A stretch of 64,000 nt of DNA from Caballeronia sp. M1242 (GTDB lineage Bacteria > Pseudomonadota > Gammaproteobacteria > Burkholderiales > Burkholderiaceae), in assembly GCF_017220215.1 (NCBI RefSeq), contig NZ_CP071130.1, forward strand, positions 1,256,837 through 1,320,836, written 5' to 3'. Below, piece after piece: positions 9,875 through 18,515 of the stretch. Each line of letters starts with the position of its first letter. Within the stretch, counting starts at the first letter, position 1. The position numbers and the translations under genes are program-made. The notes beneath the pieces were generated by a model. That model was not told where the DNA came from and searched no databases. It saw only the letters and a list, made by a program, of their open reading frames with translations.

Positions 9875-10722
9875 CAGAGAAGATTGCGCGCGACGATCCA
9901 GAGCAGGCGCGCACGCGGCGTGCGCACGCGCGTGCGCGGCAGGTCGAAGCCGCGTTTCAGGTTCGCCTCGAGCACCGCGCGATACGCCGCCGACATGATG
10001 CGCGGCGCGCGCACTTCGTGGCGCGGCGAGGCCGCCATGATGGCGTCGGACTGCGCGTAGTGGCCTTTCGCGCGCTCGGCGAGCACGGCGCACACGCGCG
10101 GCAGCCGCGCATCGCCGACGATCGCCGCCGGGTTGCTCGTCGCGATGCCTTCGCGCGCCAGCAGTTCGCGCGGCAGATAAACGCGGCCGATGGCGGCGTC
10201 CTCGTCGATATCGCGCAGGATGTTGGTGAGTTGCAGCGCGCGCCCGAGGTGATGCGCGAGCCGCCGGCCCGCGTCTTCCTGCATCCCGAAGATTCTCACC
10301 GACAGCCGCCCGACCGCGCTCGCGACGCGGTCGCAATACAGGTCGAGCGTGGCTTCGTCGGGCGCGACGATGTCGCCGGCGGCGTCCATCGCCATGCCGT
10401 CGATCACGGCGTGAAAGTCGTCGCGAGAGAGATGGAAAGCGTGAATGTGGCGGGTCAGCGCCTCGAGGGAGCGCTTCGGCGCGCCGCGATAGCAGGCGTC
10501 GATGTCCTCGCGCCAGCCTTCCAGCGCGAGCGCGCGTTCGCGGCGCGGCAGCGCGCCTTCGTCGGCGATATCGTCCACCGCGCGGCAAAAGGCGTAGATC
10601 TGGTACATCGCGTCCCGCTGCGCAGCCGGAAGGATGCGCATGGCGAGATAGAACGAACTGCCCGACGATGCCTTCGCGGCCTCGGTGGTGGATTCGTCGG
10701 CGATGAAGTTGGAAACGGCCAA
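9874..10722 (-). CDS. hpnD: Presqualene diphosphate synthase HpnD
   Basis: 282 residues of the trans-isoprenyl diphosphate synthase head-to-head group. The first aspartate-rich motif is D50-D51-I-A-D54-E55, and the second lies in LQLTNILRDIDEDAAIGRVYLP. HpnD condenses two farnesyl diphosphates to presqualene diphosphate. It is the first gene of hpnD-hpnE-shc-hpnG. A 213-base gap separates it from the GGDEF gene upstream, so it probably has its own promoter there; a TATACT hexamer on this strand at 10882-10887 lacks a convincing -35. Confidence 0.93.
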   Translation of the reverse strand: MAVSNFIADESTTEAAKASSGSSFYLAMRILPAAQRDAMYQIYAFCRAVDDIADEGALPRRERALALEGWREDIDACYRGAPKRSLEALTRHIHAFHLSRDDFHAVIDGMAMDAAGDIVAPDEATLDLYCDRVASAVGRLSVRIFGMQEDAGRRLAHHLGRALQLTNILRDIDEDAAIGRVYLPRELLAREGIATSNPAAIVGDARLPRVCAVLAERAKGHYAQSDAIMAASPRHEVRAPRIMSAAYRAVLEANLKRGFDLPRTRVRTPRARLLWIVARNLL

Positions 10723-10935
10723 GACGGACTCCGCTGTGGCGCCCCCAAGGGCAAATTAAGAGATCGGGCGCCGGTTCCGACGATCCCGTTGAGCGCGCGG
10801 AACGACGTGGCGCTGAAGAGGGAATGACCGAAGGAGACGGCCGGCGCGCGCCGGCTGCGAACTGCGCCGGAAGCGGCTAGGAGTATACCAATGATTCGGC
10901 CCGATTGCGCCTTGCGGCGGCGCGCGTGGCCGCGA

Positions 10936-11877
10936 TCAGGCGAAGCCGACCGAGCGGTTGCGCCCCTCGCGCTTCGCCACGTACAGCGCGGCGTCGGCTT
11001 CGTTGATGAGCGCCTCGTAAGACGACGTCACCTCGCGCCGCGCGCACGCCACGCCGACACTCGCCGTCACCGGCACGCGGGCGCCCTGCACGTCGATAGG
11101 CGTTTCGCAGATCGAGTGGCGCACTTTCTCCGCGACGATCATCGCGTCGTCGAAGTTCGTGCACGGCAGAAGCAGCGCGAATTCCTCGCCGCCGAAGCGC
11201 CCGAACACGTCCTGCACGCGCACGGTCGCAGCAACGCGCTCGGCCATCACGCGCAGCACCGTGTCGCCGACCAGATGGCCGAACTCGTCGTTGATGCGCT
11301 TGAAGTGGTCGAGATCGAATAGCAGCATCGACAAATCGCCGCCGTAGCGTTGCCAGCGCGAGAATTCGTCGCGAATGCGCAGCTCGAAATAGCGCCGGTT
11401 CGCGATGCCGGTCAGGCCGTCGCGGTCGGCAAATTCCTGTAGCTTGGCCACGGCTTCGTCGCGGGCGCGCTGCATCATGCTCGCGTGGGTGGCATCGGAA
11501 ATGGTCACGCAGACGGCCCGCACTTCGCGCTCGTGCGTGAGCGGCATGAACGTGCAGTCCTGCTGCATGAAGTCGACGCCGCCGGTAATCGGCCGGTCGT
11601 GATCGAACTTGAAGAGATACGGCCGCTGTTCCCACGAACTGAACGCGAAGCTGCCGAGTTGGAACACGCTTTCCACCTTGCGCGTGAGCCACACGCGCGG
11701 CAGTTCCGGAAAGCTCGCGAAAATCGACTTGCCCGTCACCTGCTCGGCCGTTTTGCCGCTGTGGTCCGCCATGAAGCGGTTCCACATGAGCACGTTCAGA
11801 TCGCGGTCCAGCACGAAAATGCCGAAGCCGACGCGCTCGATCACCAGTTCGCTCAGCACATGCCGCAGTTCTTCCAT
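10936..11877 (-). CDS. PAS-GGDEF diguanylate cyclase
   Basis: 313 residues. The N-terminal PAS-like domain (about 10-130, IERVGFGIFVLDRDLNVLMWNRFM) is followed by a GGDEF domain. DGLTGIANRRYFE, FDLDHFKRINDEFGHLVGD and the active-site loop GGEEF are all present. An RxxD inhibitory site (RVQD) lies five residues before GGEEF, so the cyclase should be product-inhibited by c-di-GMP. It lies 12 bases after the CheC-like gene, suggesting one transcript that links phosphorylation signals to c-di-GMP. The PAS ligand is unknown. Confidence 0.93.
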   Translation of the reverse strand: MEELRHVLSELVIERVGFGIFVLDRDLNVLMWNRFMADHSGKTAEQVTGKSIFASFPELPRVWLTRKVESVFQLGSFAFSSWEQRPYLFKFDHDRPITGGVDFMQQDCTFMPLTHEREVRAVCVTISDATHASMMQRARDEAVAKLQEFADRDGLTGIANRRYFELRIRDEFSRWQRYGGDLSMLLFDLDHFKRINDEFGHLVGDTVLRVMAERVAATVRVQDVFGRFGGEEFALLLPCTNFDDAMIVAEKVRHSICETPIDVQGARVPVTASVGVACARREVTSSYEALINEADAALYVAKREGRNRSVGFA

Positions 11878-11889
11878 ATCGGCGCGGCG

Positions 11890-12513
11890 TCAGAAGCTGG
11901 AAAGCAGCGCGTCGAGCGCCTCGTTCAGATGCGCAATGGCGTCTTCGGCCATCAGCATCACCAGATGCGCGCGGAAGCTGTGATCCTCCAGCGCGAAGTT
12001 GACTTCGAGCAGCAGCGCCGTTTTCCACGCGAGCATCGCGGGCTGGAAGACTTCTTCGAGCGCCAGTTCCGCGCCGAGCATGCCCGGCGGCGAGAAGATC
12101 GGCGCGCGGCCGAGGCGGTCCAGAATGCACGACACGCACGCGCCGATCAACACCGTCGCCACGTCGAAGACGAGTTCCGTGCGCGTGGTCGCTTCGTAGG
12201 TGGACTTGGTGTAGGGATCGTCGACGAGCGCGCAAAGGTCATCGACGCTGCCGCTCTTGCACAGCACGATCGCCTCGCCCTTGATGTCCGAGCGAAAGCC
12301 CTGGCGCACGGCGGTCACGGCGTCGGTGATGCCGGTCATCTCGCGCAGCGCGGCGGACGCTTCGGACACGTTCACCACGCGCACGCGCGGCACCGACAGT
12401 TCGATAAACGTGCCGAGCAGCTTCGACAGGCGCGTGGCGGCCTGGCCCATCGCCATGTTGGCGACTTCCTGCAGCGCGTCGCGCTGGTCTTCGTTGAGGG
12501 CGGGTTCAACCAT
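11890..12513 (-). CDS. CheC-like CheY-P phosphatase
   Basis: 207 residues of the CheC/CheX group. The phosphatase consensus D-x3-E-x2-N-x22-P is matched exactly by D12, E16, N19 and P42. The second repeat is degenerate: E113-x3-D117-x2-T120-x22-P143 has the right spacing but lacks the catalytic Glu/Asn pair. Such proteins dephosphorylate CheY-type receivers. Its start overlaps the stop of a receiver gene by 8 bases, making that receiver the obvious substrate. No flagellar or che genes are nearby, so this is a stand-alone switch. Confidence 0.87.
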   Translation of the reverse strand: MVEPALNEDQRDALQEVANMAMGQAATRLSKLLGTFIELSVPRVRVVNVSEASAALREMTGITDAVTAVRQGFRSDIKGEAIVLCKSGSVDDLCALVDDPYTKSTYEATTRTELVFDVATVLIGACVSCILDRLGRAPIFSPPGMLGAELALEEVFQPAMLAWKTALLLEVNFALEDHSFRAHLVMLMAEDAIAHLNEALDALLSSF

Positions 12514-12874
12514 GGAGACCGTACTCCTTCAAAACGGGACGCAGCGCTTCGGGCGTCACGGGCTTCGGCAGGAACGCAATGGCTCCGAGCGCGCGCACGC
12601 GTTCCTGCGCGAGCGGTTGCACGTCGGCGGAAACGACGATCACGAACGTGTTCAGGTCTTCGTGCTGAAGCGCGTCGAGAACCTGATAGCCGGTCATGTC
12701 CGGCATCGTCAGATCGAGAAACATGACGGATGCGCGGCCCGCGCGATACAACTCGAGCGCCTCGCGTCCATTCGTCGCGTAGGAGATATCGACGTCCCAG
12801 TCCGCGGGCAGTGCGCGCGTCAACACCTTGCGCGCGAGCAGGGAATCATCGGCAATGACAATCGGCAAAGGCAT
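12506..12874 (-). CDS. Single-domain CheY-like response regulator
   Basis: 122 residues from ATG at 12874 (MPLPIVIADDSLLARK). An upstream in-frame ATG would add 14 residues unlike a receiver start. The acidic pair is D9-D10, the phosphoacceptor D54 in FLDLTMPDMTG, and a lysine occurs in FLPKPVTPE. There is no output domain. With the CheC-like phosphatase and the diguanylate cyclase it forms a three-gene module on one strand. The kinase feeding it is not evident; the hybrid kinase at 13588 is divergent and close. Confidence 0.88.
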   Translation of the reverse strand: MPLPIVIADDSLLARKVLTRALPADWDVDISYATNGREALELYRAGRASVMFLDLTMPDMTGYQVLDALQHEDLNTFVIVVSADVQPLAQERVRALGAIAFLPKPVTPEALRPVLKEYGLHG

Positions 12875-13587
12875 GGTCGGTCGAATCGGTGAACGTTCGT
12901 GGCTGACGGGATGCATGGCTACACGGCATGCTCTCGTATGCGTTTACGGCGTGGCTGCGGAGTTCTTTAGGGAGACGGGCGGCGCGTACGTCGCCAGCCG
13001 CTGATGGCAGGCGAAATCGAATGTAAAGGCGCCCAAGCAGCGCGGCTATCCGGCGCGATGGAACGGCACGCGGCGAGGGCGCACCCGAGTGTCTGGTTCG
13101 GCGTCATGTTGCCTTGCCCCGTGCGTCGTCCGGGCGGCGAGCCGTGCCGGACCTTGGCCTTTTGTTCTGTTGCCCGCTCGCGCGGCGCGCGTGGCGAGCT
13201 TTTTCTGCCCGACATCCGCTCTGACGGCAGATTGATCGGAAGATTGCATTGTCGGCCTCGATCGACGCGAAAGCAACTCGCAGGCGCGCTGCTGCGGAAT
13301 AACTCTTCTCGCGTTTCGCTCCAATCGAGAATGGACTTTCTCGGTGCGCCTAGGGCGAATCGTCCGATACTTCGCTGTACGTTTGCGCTACGGATATTCT
13401 CGCTAACTGCGCACCGCACACGCGTGCGAAAACCAGGCGTCGGCGCGAATGCCGACGCGCGGCGCGGTAGCCTCTTGGCATGGTTTCTGCATTCCTCGAA
13501 CGATTACGCCGCGCGCGCCTCGCCCGCCCATAACCGAACGGGCGATCGCGCCGACGGTCGAGTAAAGTTTTCCACTTCGCTGCCAAA
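12875..13587. other. 713-base intergenic region, no convincing gene
   Basis: This separates the receiver operon from the divergent hybrid kinase. Open frames here are arginine/alanine-rich on both strands and have no family features. Apart from a possible sigma-54 promoter at 13476-13491 I see nothing I would name. Confidence 0.5.
13476..13491 (+). promoter_or_regulatory. Possible sigma-54 (-24/-12) promoter
   Basis: TGGCATG-GTTT-CTGCA has the GG and GC doublets exactly 12 bases apart, as in the consensus TGGCACG-N4-TTGCA. It lies about 97 bases before the hybrid kinase start. The CTGCA ending is shared with the stronger site at 22515. Two positions differ from consensus. Confidence 0.35.
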
Positions 13588-15837
13588 ATGACGCTGCAAC
13601 GTGAGGAGCACGACGCCAAGCCTGCCGCTATAGCGCGGCAGGACGAACCGCCGTTTCCGGTCGTCCCCGAACGGAACTTCGCCGCGCAGCGCATGACGCT
13701 CTACGCGCTGCTCGTGGCTGCCGTCGTGCTTCCGTGCGTCTACGTCGCCATTACCGCGATCTCGGATTACCACGCACGCGTGGCGAGCGCCTCCGACGCG
13801 GTCGCCCGCAACGCGCGAATCGCGGAAGAGCACGCGCTCAAAGTCTTCGATCTCAACGTCACGCTGAACGAACGCATCGTCGATCTGCTCGACGACCTCG
13901 ACGCCGACGCGATTCGCCGCGAAGACGGCGTCGTTCATACGCGGCTCAGTCAGTTGATCGGCGGCTACCGTCAGGTGTCGGCGGCCTCGGTGTTCGGTCC
14001 CGACGGGCAGTTGCTCGCCACCAGCCGCGCGTGGCCGACGCCCGATGTCACGGTGGGCACGCGAGAGGACTTCATCGGCCTGCGCACCGACAGCCGGCTT
14101 GCGCAGATTTCTCGCGTGATGCTCGGGAAAGTCGCCGGCGAGCGCGTGTTCAACACAGCCGTCGCCCGCAAGACGCGCGACGGGCAATTCGCCGGCATGG
14201 TGTCGATCGCGCTGCGTCCGTCGTACTTCAACGACTTCTATCGCGAACTGCTCGGCGACAGCCCGACCGTGTCGATCGGTCTCGCCCGCGCCGACGGCGA
14301 AGTGCTCGCGTGGTATCCCGAGCGGCCGCCCGCGCGAATGGCGCTCGCCGCGAGTTCGCCGCTGCGCGAGGCGTATCGCGCCGGCACGCACGACGGCGTC
14401 ATGAAGATGGTCTCGGGACTCGACAACGAGTTGAAGATCGTCGCGTTTCGCCGGGTCGGCGACTATCCGCTGTATGTGTCGAGCGGCTTTCCCATCGATA
14501 CCATCTGGACGCAGTGGTATCGGCATTTGACCGTGCTCGCGCTGTCGATTCTCGCGCCGTGCGTCGTGCTGTGGGGCGTGATCGGGCAGTCGCTGCGGCG
14601 GCTCGCTATCGAAGAAGAAGCGTGGGAACGCTGGCAGGCCGAGGCGTCGATGCGCCGCTCCATCGAATCGGCGTACCGGCAGGCGCGCAAGATGGAGGCG
14701 CTCGGCAATCTGGTCGGCAGCGTCGCGCACGACTTCAACAATCTGCTGATGATCGTCTCGACGAACGTGCAGATCGCCCGGCGGCGCGGCCCGATCGGAC
14801 TCGACCGCGAACTGAGCGCGATGGAGCGCGCGTTGAAGAGCGGCCAGTCGCTCACGCGGCAGTTGCTCGGCGTCGCGCGCAAGCAGCCGTTGCGCAGCGA
14901 GGTCATCGCCATCGGCAAATGGGTGACGGCGGAGCGCGAACTGCTGCGCGCGTCGCTCGGCGCGAAGGTCGCGCTGCACTCGGAAGTCGCGGCGGACGTG
15001 TGGACGATCCGCGTCGATCCGGCCGAGCTGGAACTCGCGCTCATCAACGTGGCCGTGAACGCGCGCGACGCGATGCCGAACGGCGGCACATTCACCGCGC
15101 GCGCGGAAAACGTGCGCTTTCGCCACGAGGACGGCTTTCCGCTCATCGGCGAATTCGTGCAGATTTCGCTGGAAGACACGGGCGTCGGCATGAGCGCGGA
15201 CGTGCTCGCGCGCGCGTTCGAGCCGCTTTTCACGACCAAGCCGAAAGGCATGGGCACCGGGCTCGGCTTGCCGCAGGTCTTCGCGTTCTGCGAGCGGGCG
15301 GGCGGCATCGCGACCATCGACAGCGCCATCGGCGCGGGCACGTCGGTGCGTCTCTATCTGCCGCGGGCCGCCGCGACCGACGCGCCCGGCGCGGAGCCGG
15401 AACAGGCCGCCGCGACGGCGCAGGAGGCCGAAGGCCTGCGCGTGCTGCTCGTCGAAGACAACGAGGAAGTCGCCGCCGGCACGGAGGCGCTGCTCACGAT
15501 GATGGGTCATCGCGTGACGTACGTGTTCAACGCCGACACTGCGATGACGCTGCTCGAAGCGGCTCGGGAGAACATGGCGGTGTCAGGTTTTCCGTTCGAT
15601 GTCGTGCTCTCGGACATCCACATGCCCGGCCAGCTCAACGGTATCGATCTCGCTGAACGCATGCAGCGGTTCGAGCCGCGCATCCCGGTCATTCTCGTCA
15701 CCGGCTATGCTGAAGAACTCGACCGCGCGCGGCAAGTCGATGCGCGCGTGCTCGCGAAGCCCTTCGATATCGCGCTGCTGGATACGCTGCTGCGCGGCAT
15801 CCGCGAGGATCAGGCGGCGCGCTCCATCGATCGCTGA
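13588..15837 (+). CDS. Membrane-bound hybrid sensor histidine kinase with C-terminal receiver
   Basis: 749 residues. A membrane helix at about 35-57 (LYALLVAAVVLPCVYVAITAI) is followed by a periplasmic dCache-like sensor region and a second helix at about 305-330 (LTVLALSILAPCVVLWGVI). The kinase core has the phospho-His in VGSVAHDFNNLLMIV, the N box NVAVNARDAMPNGG, G1 LEDTGVGMS and G2 GMGTGLGL. A receiver at about 625-745 has its acceptor Asp in VVLSDIHMPGQ. The HDFNN type often works in two-step relays. Ligand and downstream partner are unknown. Confidence 0.93.
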   Translation: MTLQREEHDAKPAAIARQDEPPFPVVPERNFAAQRMTLYALLVAAVVLPCVYVAITAISDYHARVASASDAVARNARIAEEHALKVFDLNVTLNERIVDLLDDLDADAIRREDGVVHTRLSQLIGGYRQVSAASVFGPDGQLLATSRAWPTPDVTVGTREDFIGLRTDSRLAQISRVMLGKVAGERVFNTAVARKTRDGQFAGMVSIALRPSYFNDFYRELLGDSPTVSIGLARADGEVLAWYPERPPARMALAASSPLREAYRAGTHDGVMKMVSGLDNELKIVAFRRVGDYPLYVSSGFPIDTIWTQWYRHLTVLALSILAPCVVLWGVIGQSLRRLAIEEEAWERWQAEASMRRSIESAYRQARKMEALGNLVGSVAHDFNNLLMIVSTNVQIARRRGPIGLDRELSAMERALKSGQSLTRQLLGVARKQPLRSEVIAIGKWVTAERELLRASLGAKVALHSEVAADVWTIRVDPAELELALINVAVNARDAMPNGGTFTARAENVRFRHEDGFPLIGEFVQISLEDTGVGMSADVLARAFEPLFTTKPKGMGTGLGLPQVFAFCERAGGIATIDSAIGAGTSVRLYLPRAAATDAPGAEPEQAAATAQEAEGLRVLLVEDNEEVAAGTEALLTMMGHRVTYVFNADTAMTLLEAARENMAVSGFPFDVVLSDIHMPGQLNGIDLAERMQRFEPRIPVILVTGYAEELDRARQVDARVLAKPFDIALLDTLLRGIREDQAARSIDR

Positions 15838-15929
15838 CGCGGCTCCGGCACGAGTGTTGCGTCCATCAAACGCATGTGCGGCAACCCGGCGTTGCCGATC
15901 CGCGGATTCCGCTCATCGAGGAGGCGACA

Positions 15930-17315
15930 ATGCGACACACCGTCATTGGAGTATTCGATACCTACGCTGAGGCCGAGAATGCGCGCTCGGCGCTCGTCAC
16001 GGCGGGCTTCGCGCGCGGCGATATCGAGCTTCAGGCGAACCCGAAGCGGGACGATGCCGCGCAGCCCTCGAGCTTGAGCGACGCCGAGACGCACGCGCAG
16101 CCCGGCGTGCTCGCGAACATCGAGCGGTTCTTCAGCATGCTGTTCGGCGGACGCGATCATCCGCCCGAGGTCGCGCATTATTCGGAAGCGGTGCGCCGGG
16201 GCGCGGTGCTCGTCGCCGTCGATACGCCGAGCGAGGCGCAAGCCGATATCGCGCGCACGACGCTGACCGACTGCGGCGCGATCGACATCGACGAACGCGC
16301 GGCGAGCTGGTCGACGCTGTCGCACGGCGCGGCCGCGACGCCGCCCACGACCACCGACGACCGCGATCACTCCATTCTCGACGAACTCGGTCTCGGTCGG
16401 GGCAGCGGCGTTCCGGGCCGCGATCCTGTGAATCCGCAGCGTGCGGACGTGCCGCGCGCGCGTGCTTATCCGCGTTCGGACGCCGCCGCTGCCGATCCGG
16501 TCGCGCCGCCGATCGTCGACCCGCTCGCCGGTCCGCTCGGCGATCCGCTGCTCGATCCGATCGGCGAGCCGCGTACGCCGGCAGGCGGTGGAATCGGCAG
16601 CGAGACCGGCGCCGAAGCCTTCACGCGCACTGACCCCGCGACGCTGACCTCGCGCGACTACGTGACCGACCCCGCCGACGATCCGCTGATGCCGGCGACG
16701 CGCCCGCAGCGCGGCACGCCGGAGCCGTCGACGACGCAATACGAGCAGGTCGAAACGAAGCCGGCTAGCACCGCGCAAACACAGACGCAAGGACAGGCGC
16801 AAGCACCGGCGCCGACCGATCCGCTGACCGGCGTGCACGTCGATCCGAACACGGACTGGCGCTCCATCGACTCAATCGAGCCGTTGAGCACGCTGGACGA
16901 GCCCGCCAAGCCGCAGCAACTGAACATGCAGAATCAGGTGCAATCGCAATCGATGCCCGCGATGGGCGCGGCGGGCGATCCGATCGGCACGTCGGCGGCG
17001 TCGCAGGCGGCGGTTCCGCTCGGTCCGCGCACGGTGCCGAACGAGTACATGGAGTACGAAGAGGACTTCCGCGCTGACTACGCCACGAAGTACGCGACGA
17101 CCGGCGAGCCGTACGAGGACTATGAAAGCGCGTATCGCTACGGCGCGACGCTCGGCAACGACGAGCGTTTCCGCAACCGCGCGTGGGACGACCAGATGGA
17201 GTATGAGATGCGGCGGGATTGGGAGAGCCGCCATCCCGAAGGCGATACGTGGGACCGCTTCAAGGCGGCGATCCGTCACGGCTGGGATCGCGTGACCGGG
17301 CAACATCACGCGTGA
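15930..17315 (+). CDS. Stress-type hypothetical protein with YflT/GSP17M-like N-terminus
   Basis: 461 residues from ATG at 15930, preceded by GAGGAGG; this start is better than the in-frame ATG at 15876. The N-terminus (RHTVIGVFDTYAEAENARSALVTAGF) and the following 100 residues resemble the general-stress 17M/YflT fold of two ferredoxin-like repeats. A long Pro/Asp/Thr-rich linker at about 150-370 contains many DP pairs (VDPLAGPLGDPLLDPIGEP). The C-terminus is charged and aromatic (YEEDFRADYATKYA, EDYESAYRYGATLGND, WDRFKAAIRHGWDRVTG). The role is unknown. Confidence 0.8.
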   Translation: MRHTVIGVFDTYAEAENARSALVTAGFARGDIELQANPKRDDAAQPSSLSDAETHAQPGVLANIERFFSMLFGGRDHPPEVAHYSEAVRRGAVLVAVDTPSEAQADIARTTLTDCGAIDIDERAASWSTLSHGAAATPPTTTDDRDHSILDELGLGRGSGVPGRDPVNPQRADVPRARAYPRSDAAAADPVAPPIVDPLAGPLGDPLLDPIGEPRTPAGGGIGSETGAEAFTRTDPATLTSRDYVTDPADDPLMPATRPQRGTPEPSTTQYEQVETKPASTAQTQTQGQAQAPAPTDPLTGVHVDPNTDWRSIDSIEPLSTLDEPAKPQQLNMQNQVQSQSMPAMGAAGDPIGTSAASQAAVPLGPRTVPNEYMEYEEDFRADYATKYATTGEPYEDYESAYRYGATLGNDERFRNRAWDDQMEYEMRRDWESRHPEGDTWDRFKAAIRHGWDRVTGQHHA

Positions 17316-17334
17316 CCGGCGATTGCTCCAAATG

Positions 17335-17367
17335 ACAACGGCCCGCTCGCGCGGGCCGTTGTTGTTT
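17335..17367 (+). terminator. Rho-independent terminator after stress-type gene
   Basis: Stem of at least 10 bp (AACGGCCCGC/GCGGGCCGTT) with loop TCGC, then a T-rich tail GTTGTTTG. It lies between converging genes and could also serve the FMN reductase gene. Confidence 0.8.
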
Positions 17368-17375
17368 GCGGCGCC

Positions 17376-17927
17376 TCAGGCGGCGAAATCGCGCACCCAC
17401 GCGACGTATCGGTCCACGAAGGTCTGCAAGAACTTGCGCGTGTCTTCGCTCACGATATTTCCGTTCGCGTCGATGCGCTTTTCGTCGTGCTTGATGTACA
17501 TCTCCGGCTGGCCCATCAGCGCGACGTCGAGGTATGCGCACACGCTGCGCAGATGCGCCTGCGCGAGCGCCGTGCCGATGGCGCCGACCGACGTGCCGAT
17601 CACCGCGCCCGGCTTGCCGCCCCACGCGCTTTGTCCCCACGGCCGGGAACCCCAGTCGAGCGCGTTTTTCAGCACGCCGGGAATCGAGCGGTTGTACTCG
17701 GGCGTGACGAACAGCAGCCCGTCGGCTTCGGAAATCTTCTGCTTCAGCGTGCGCGCGGCTTCCGGGAAGTCGCTGTCGTATTCCTGGCTGTAGAGCGGCA
17801 AGCTGCCGATGTCCAGATGCTCGAAAGTGAAATCGCTCGGCGCGAGCGATTCGAGCGCGTGGGCAAGCTGCCGATTGTACGAATCCTTGCGCAGGCTCCC
17901 CACGACCACCGCGATCTTGTACGCCAT
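17376..17927 (-). CDS. NADPH-dependent FMN reductase (ChrR/SsuE-like)
   Basis: 183 residues of the flavodoxin-like NADPH_dep_FMN_red family. The phosphate loop is GSLRKDSYNRQLA (about residues 10-22), and the flavin-contact motif is TPEYNRSIPGVLKNALDWGSRP. GTSVGAIGTALAQAHLR follows. Such enzymes reduce quinones, chromate or free flavin in the cytoplasm. Single-gene transcription is likely. The physiological substrate cannot be read from sequence. Confidence 0.92.
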   Translation of the reverse strand: MAYKIAVVVGSLRKDSYNRQLAHALESLAPSDFTFEHLDIGSLPLYSQEYDSDFPEAARTLKQKISEADGLLFVTPEYNRSIPGVLKNALDWGSRPWGQSAWGGKPGAVIGTSVGAIGTALAQAHLRSVCAYLDVALMGQPEMYIKHDEKRIDANGNIVSEDTRKFLQTFVDRYVAWVRDFAA

Positions 17928-18238
17928 GACATTTCCCCCGTCGAAAGGATGAGATTGAACGTCCGATACGTCGTCTGTAACCGACGCGAGAGCACATCAT
18001 AGGCCCGCGTCGGGCGGTCGTCACGGTGATGCTGCGATGGGTGACCGGGTCCGTTTTTGTAGCCAATTGGGCAGTCCAGCCCGCGCCGCATGAATGCTCG
18101 CTTTGCGGCCAGCTATCCCCACCTTTATCCACAGAAACTGTGGATAAGTCGCGGAAATCGTCAGTGGACCCCGTTTTTCGATTCACGGACGAAACAAAAC
18201 GCAGCGGCAGGCCTGTTTCCGTGCGATATGGATGCCTC
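17928..18238. other. Intergenic region holding a DnaA-box cluster
   Basis: 311 bases between the FMN reductase promoter side and the small secreted peptide. No gene is visible; the notable content is the DnaA-box pair at 18125-18147. Confidence 0.5.
18113..18147. promoter_or_regulatory. DnaA-box inverted pair plus degenerate third box
   Basis: TTATCCACA (18125-18133) and its exact inverse TGTGGATAA (18139-18147) are separated by GAAAC. Both are perfect matches to the high-affinity DnaA box. A third, CTATCCCCA (18113-18121), has two mismatches. This could be a DnaA-binding locus away from the origin or a palindromic promoter element. Confidence 0.6.
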
Positions 18239-18373
18239 TTACTGACCGAAGAAGACGTTGCATTGCGCGGCCGTGCCCTGACACGTCGACGGCTGAGAAT
18301 CGGCCGCGTGCGCCGCGCCGGCTGCGGCAAAAAGAGCGATGGATGCGGCGAGAATGGAAAGAATGCGCTTCAT
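18239..18373 (-). CDS. Small secreted peptide, 44 residues
   Basis: ATG at 18373 has AGAGG seven bases upstream, and the stop is TAA at 18239-18241. The peptide begins MKRILSILAASIALFAAAGA, a clear Sec signal ending AHA-A, and leaves a mature part of about 20 residues with two cysteines (TCQGTAAQC) that could form a disulfide. No family is recognised. The signal peptide, ribosome site and nearby palindrome make it likely to be real despite its size. Confidence 0.65.
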   Translation of the reverse strand: MKRILSILAASIALFAAAGAAHAADSQPSTCQGTAAQCNVFFGQ

Positions 18374-18398
18374 GAGATGCCTCTGTTGAATTCGTTGA

Positions 18399-18410
18399 CC
18401 GACCGGTCGG
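18399..18410. promoter_or_regulatory. TetR-like palindromic operator candidate
   Basis: CCGACCGGTCGG is a perfect 12-base palindrome about 25 bases upstream of the small secreted peptide start. The GACCGACCGGTCGG core is common in TetR-family operators. No TetR gene is in this window, so the regulator would lie elsewhere. Confidence 0.4.
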
Positions 18411-18515
18411 ACCGGTTGAGGCGAACTTTAGCGGGGCGGCGACAGCGGAAAAAGCGGCTGCGACCGAAGTGGTTTTTGCCAAAATTGTAATAATCGCGGC
18501 GGTTTCGCTGAGCGA

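Noticed and set aside
18125..18147. Origin of replication at the DnaA-box pair
   Set aside because: Only two good boxes, no AT-rich unwinding element and no initiator gene nearby; the right end of the window is a better origin candidate.
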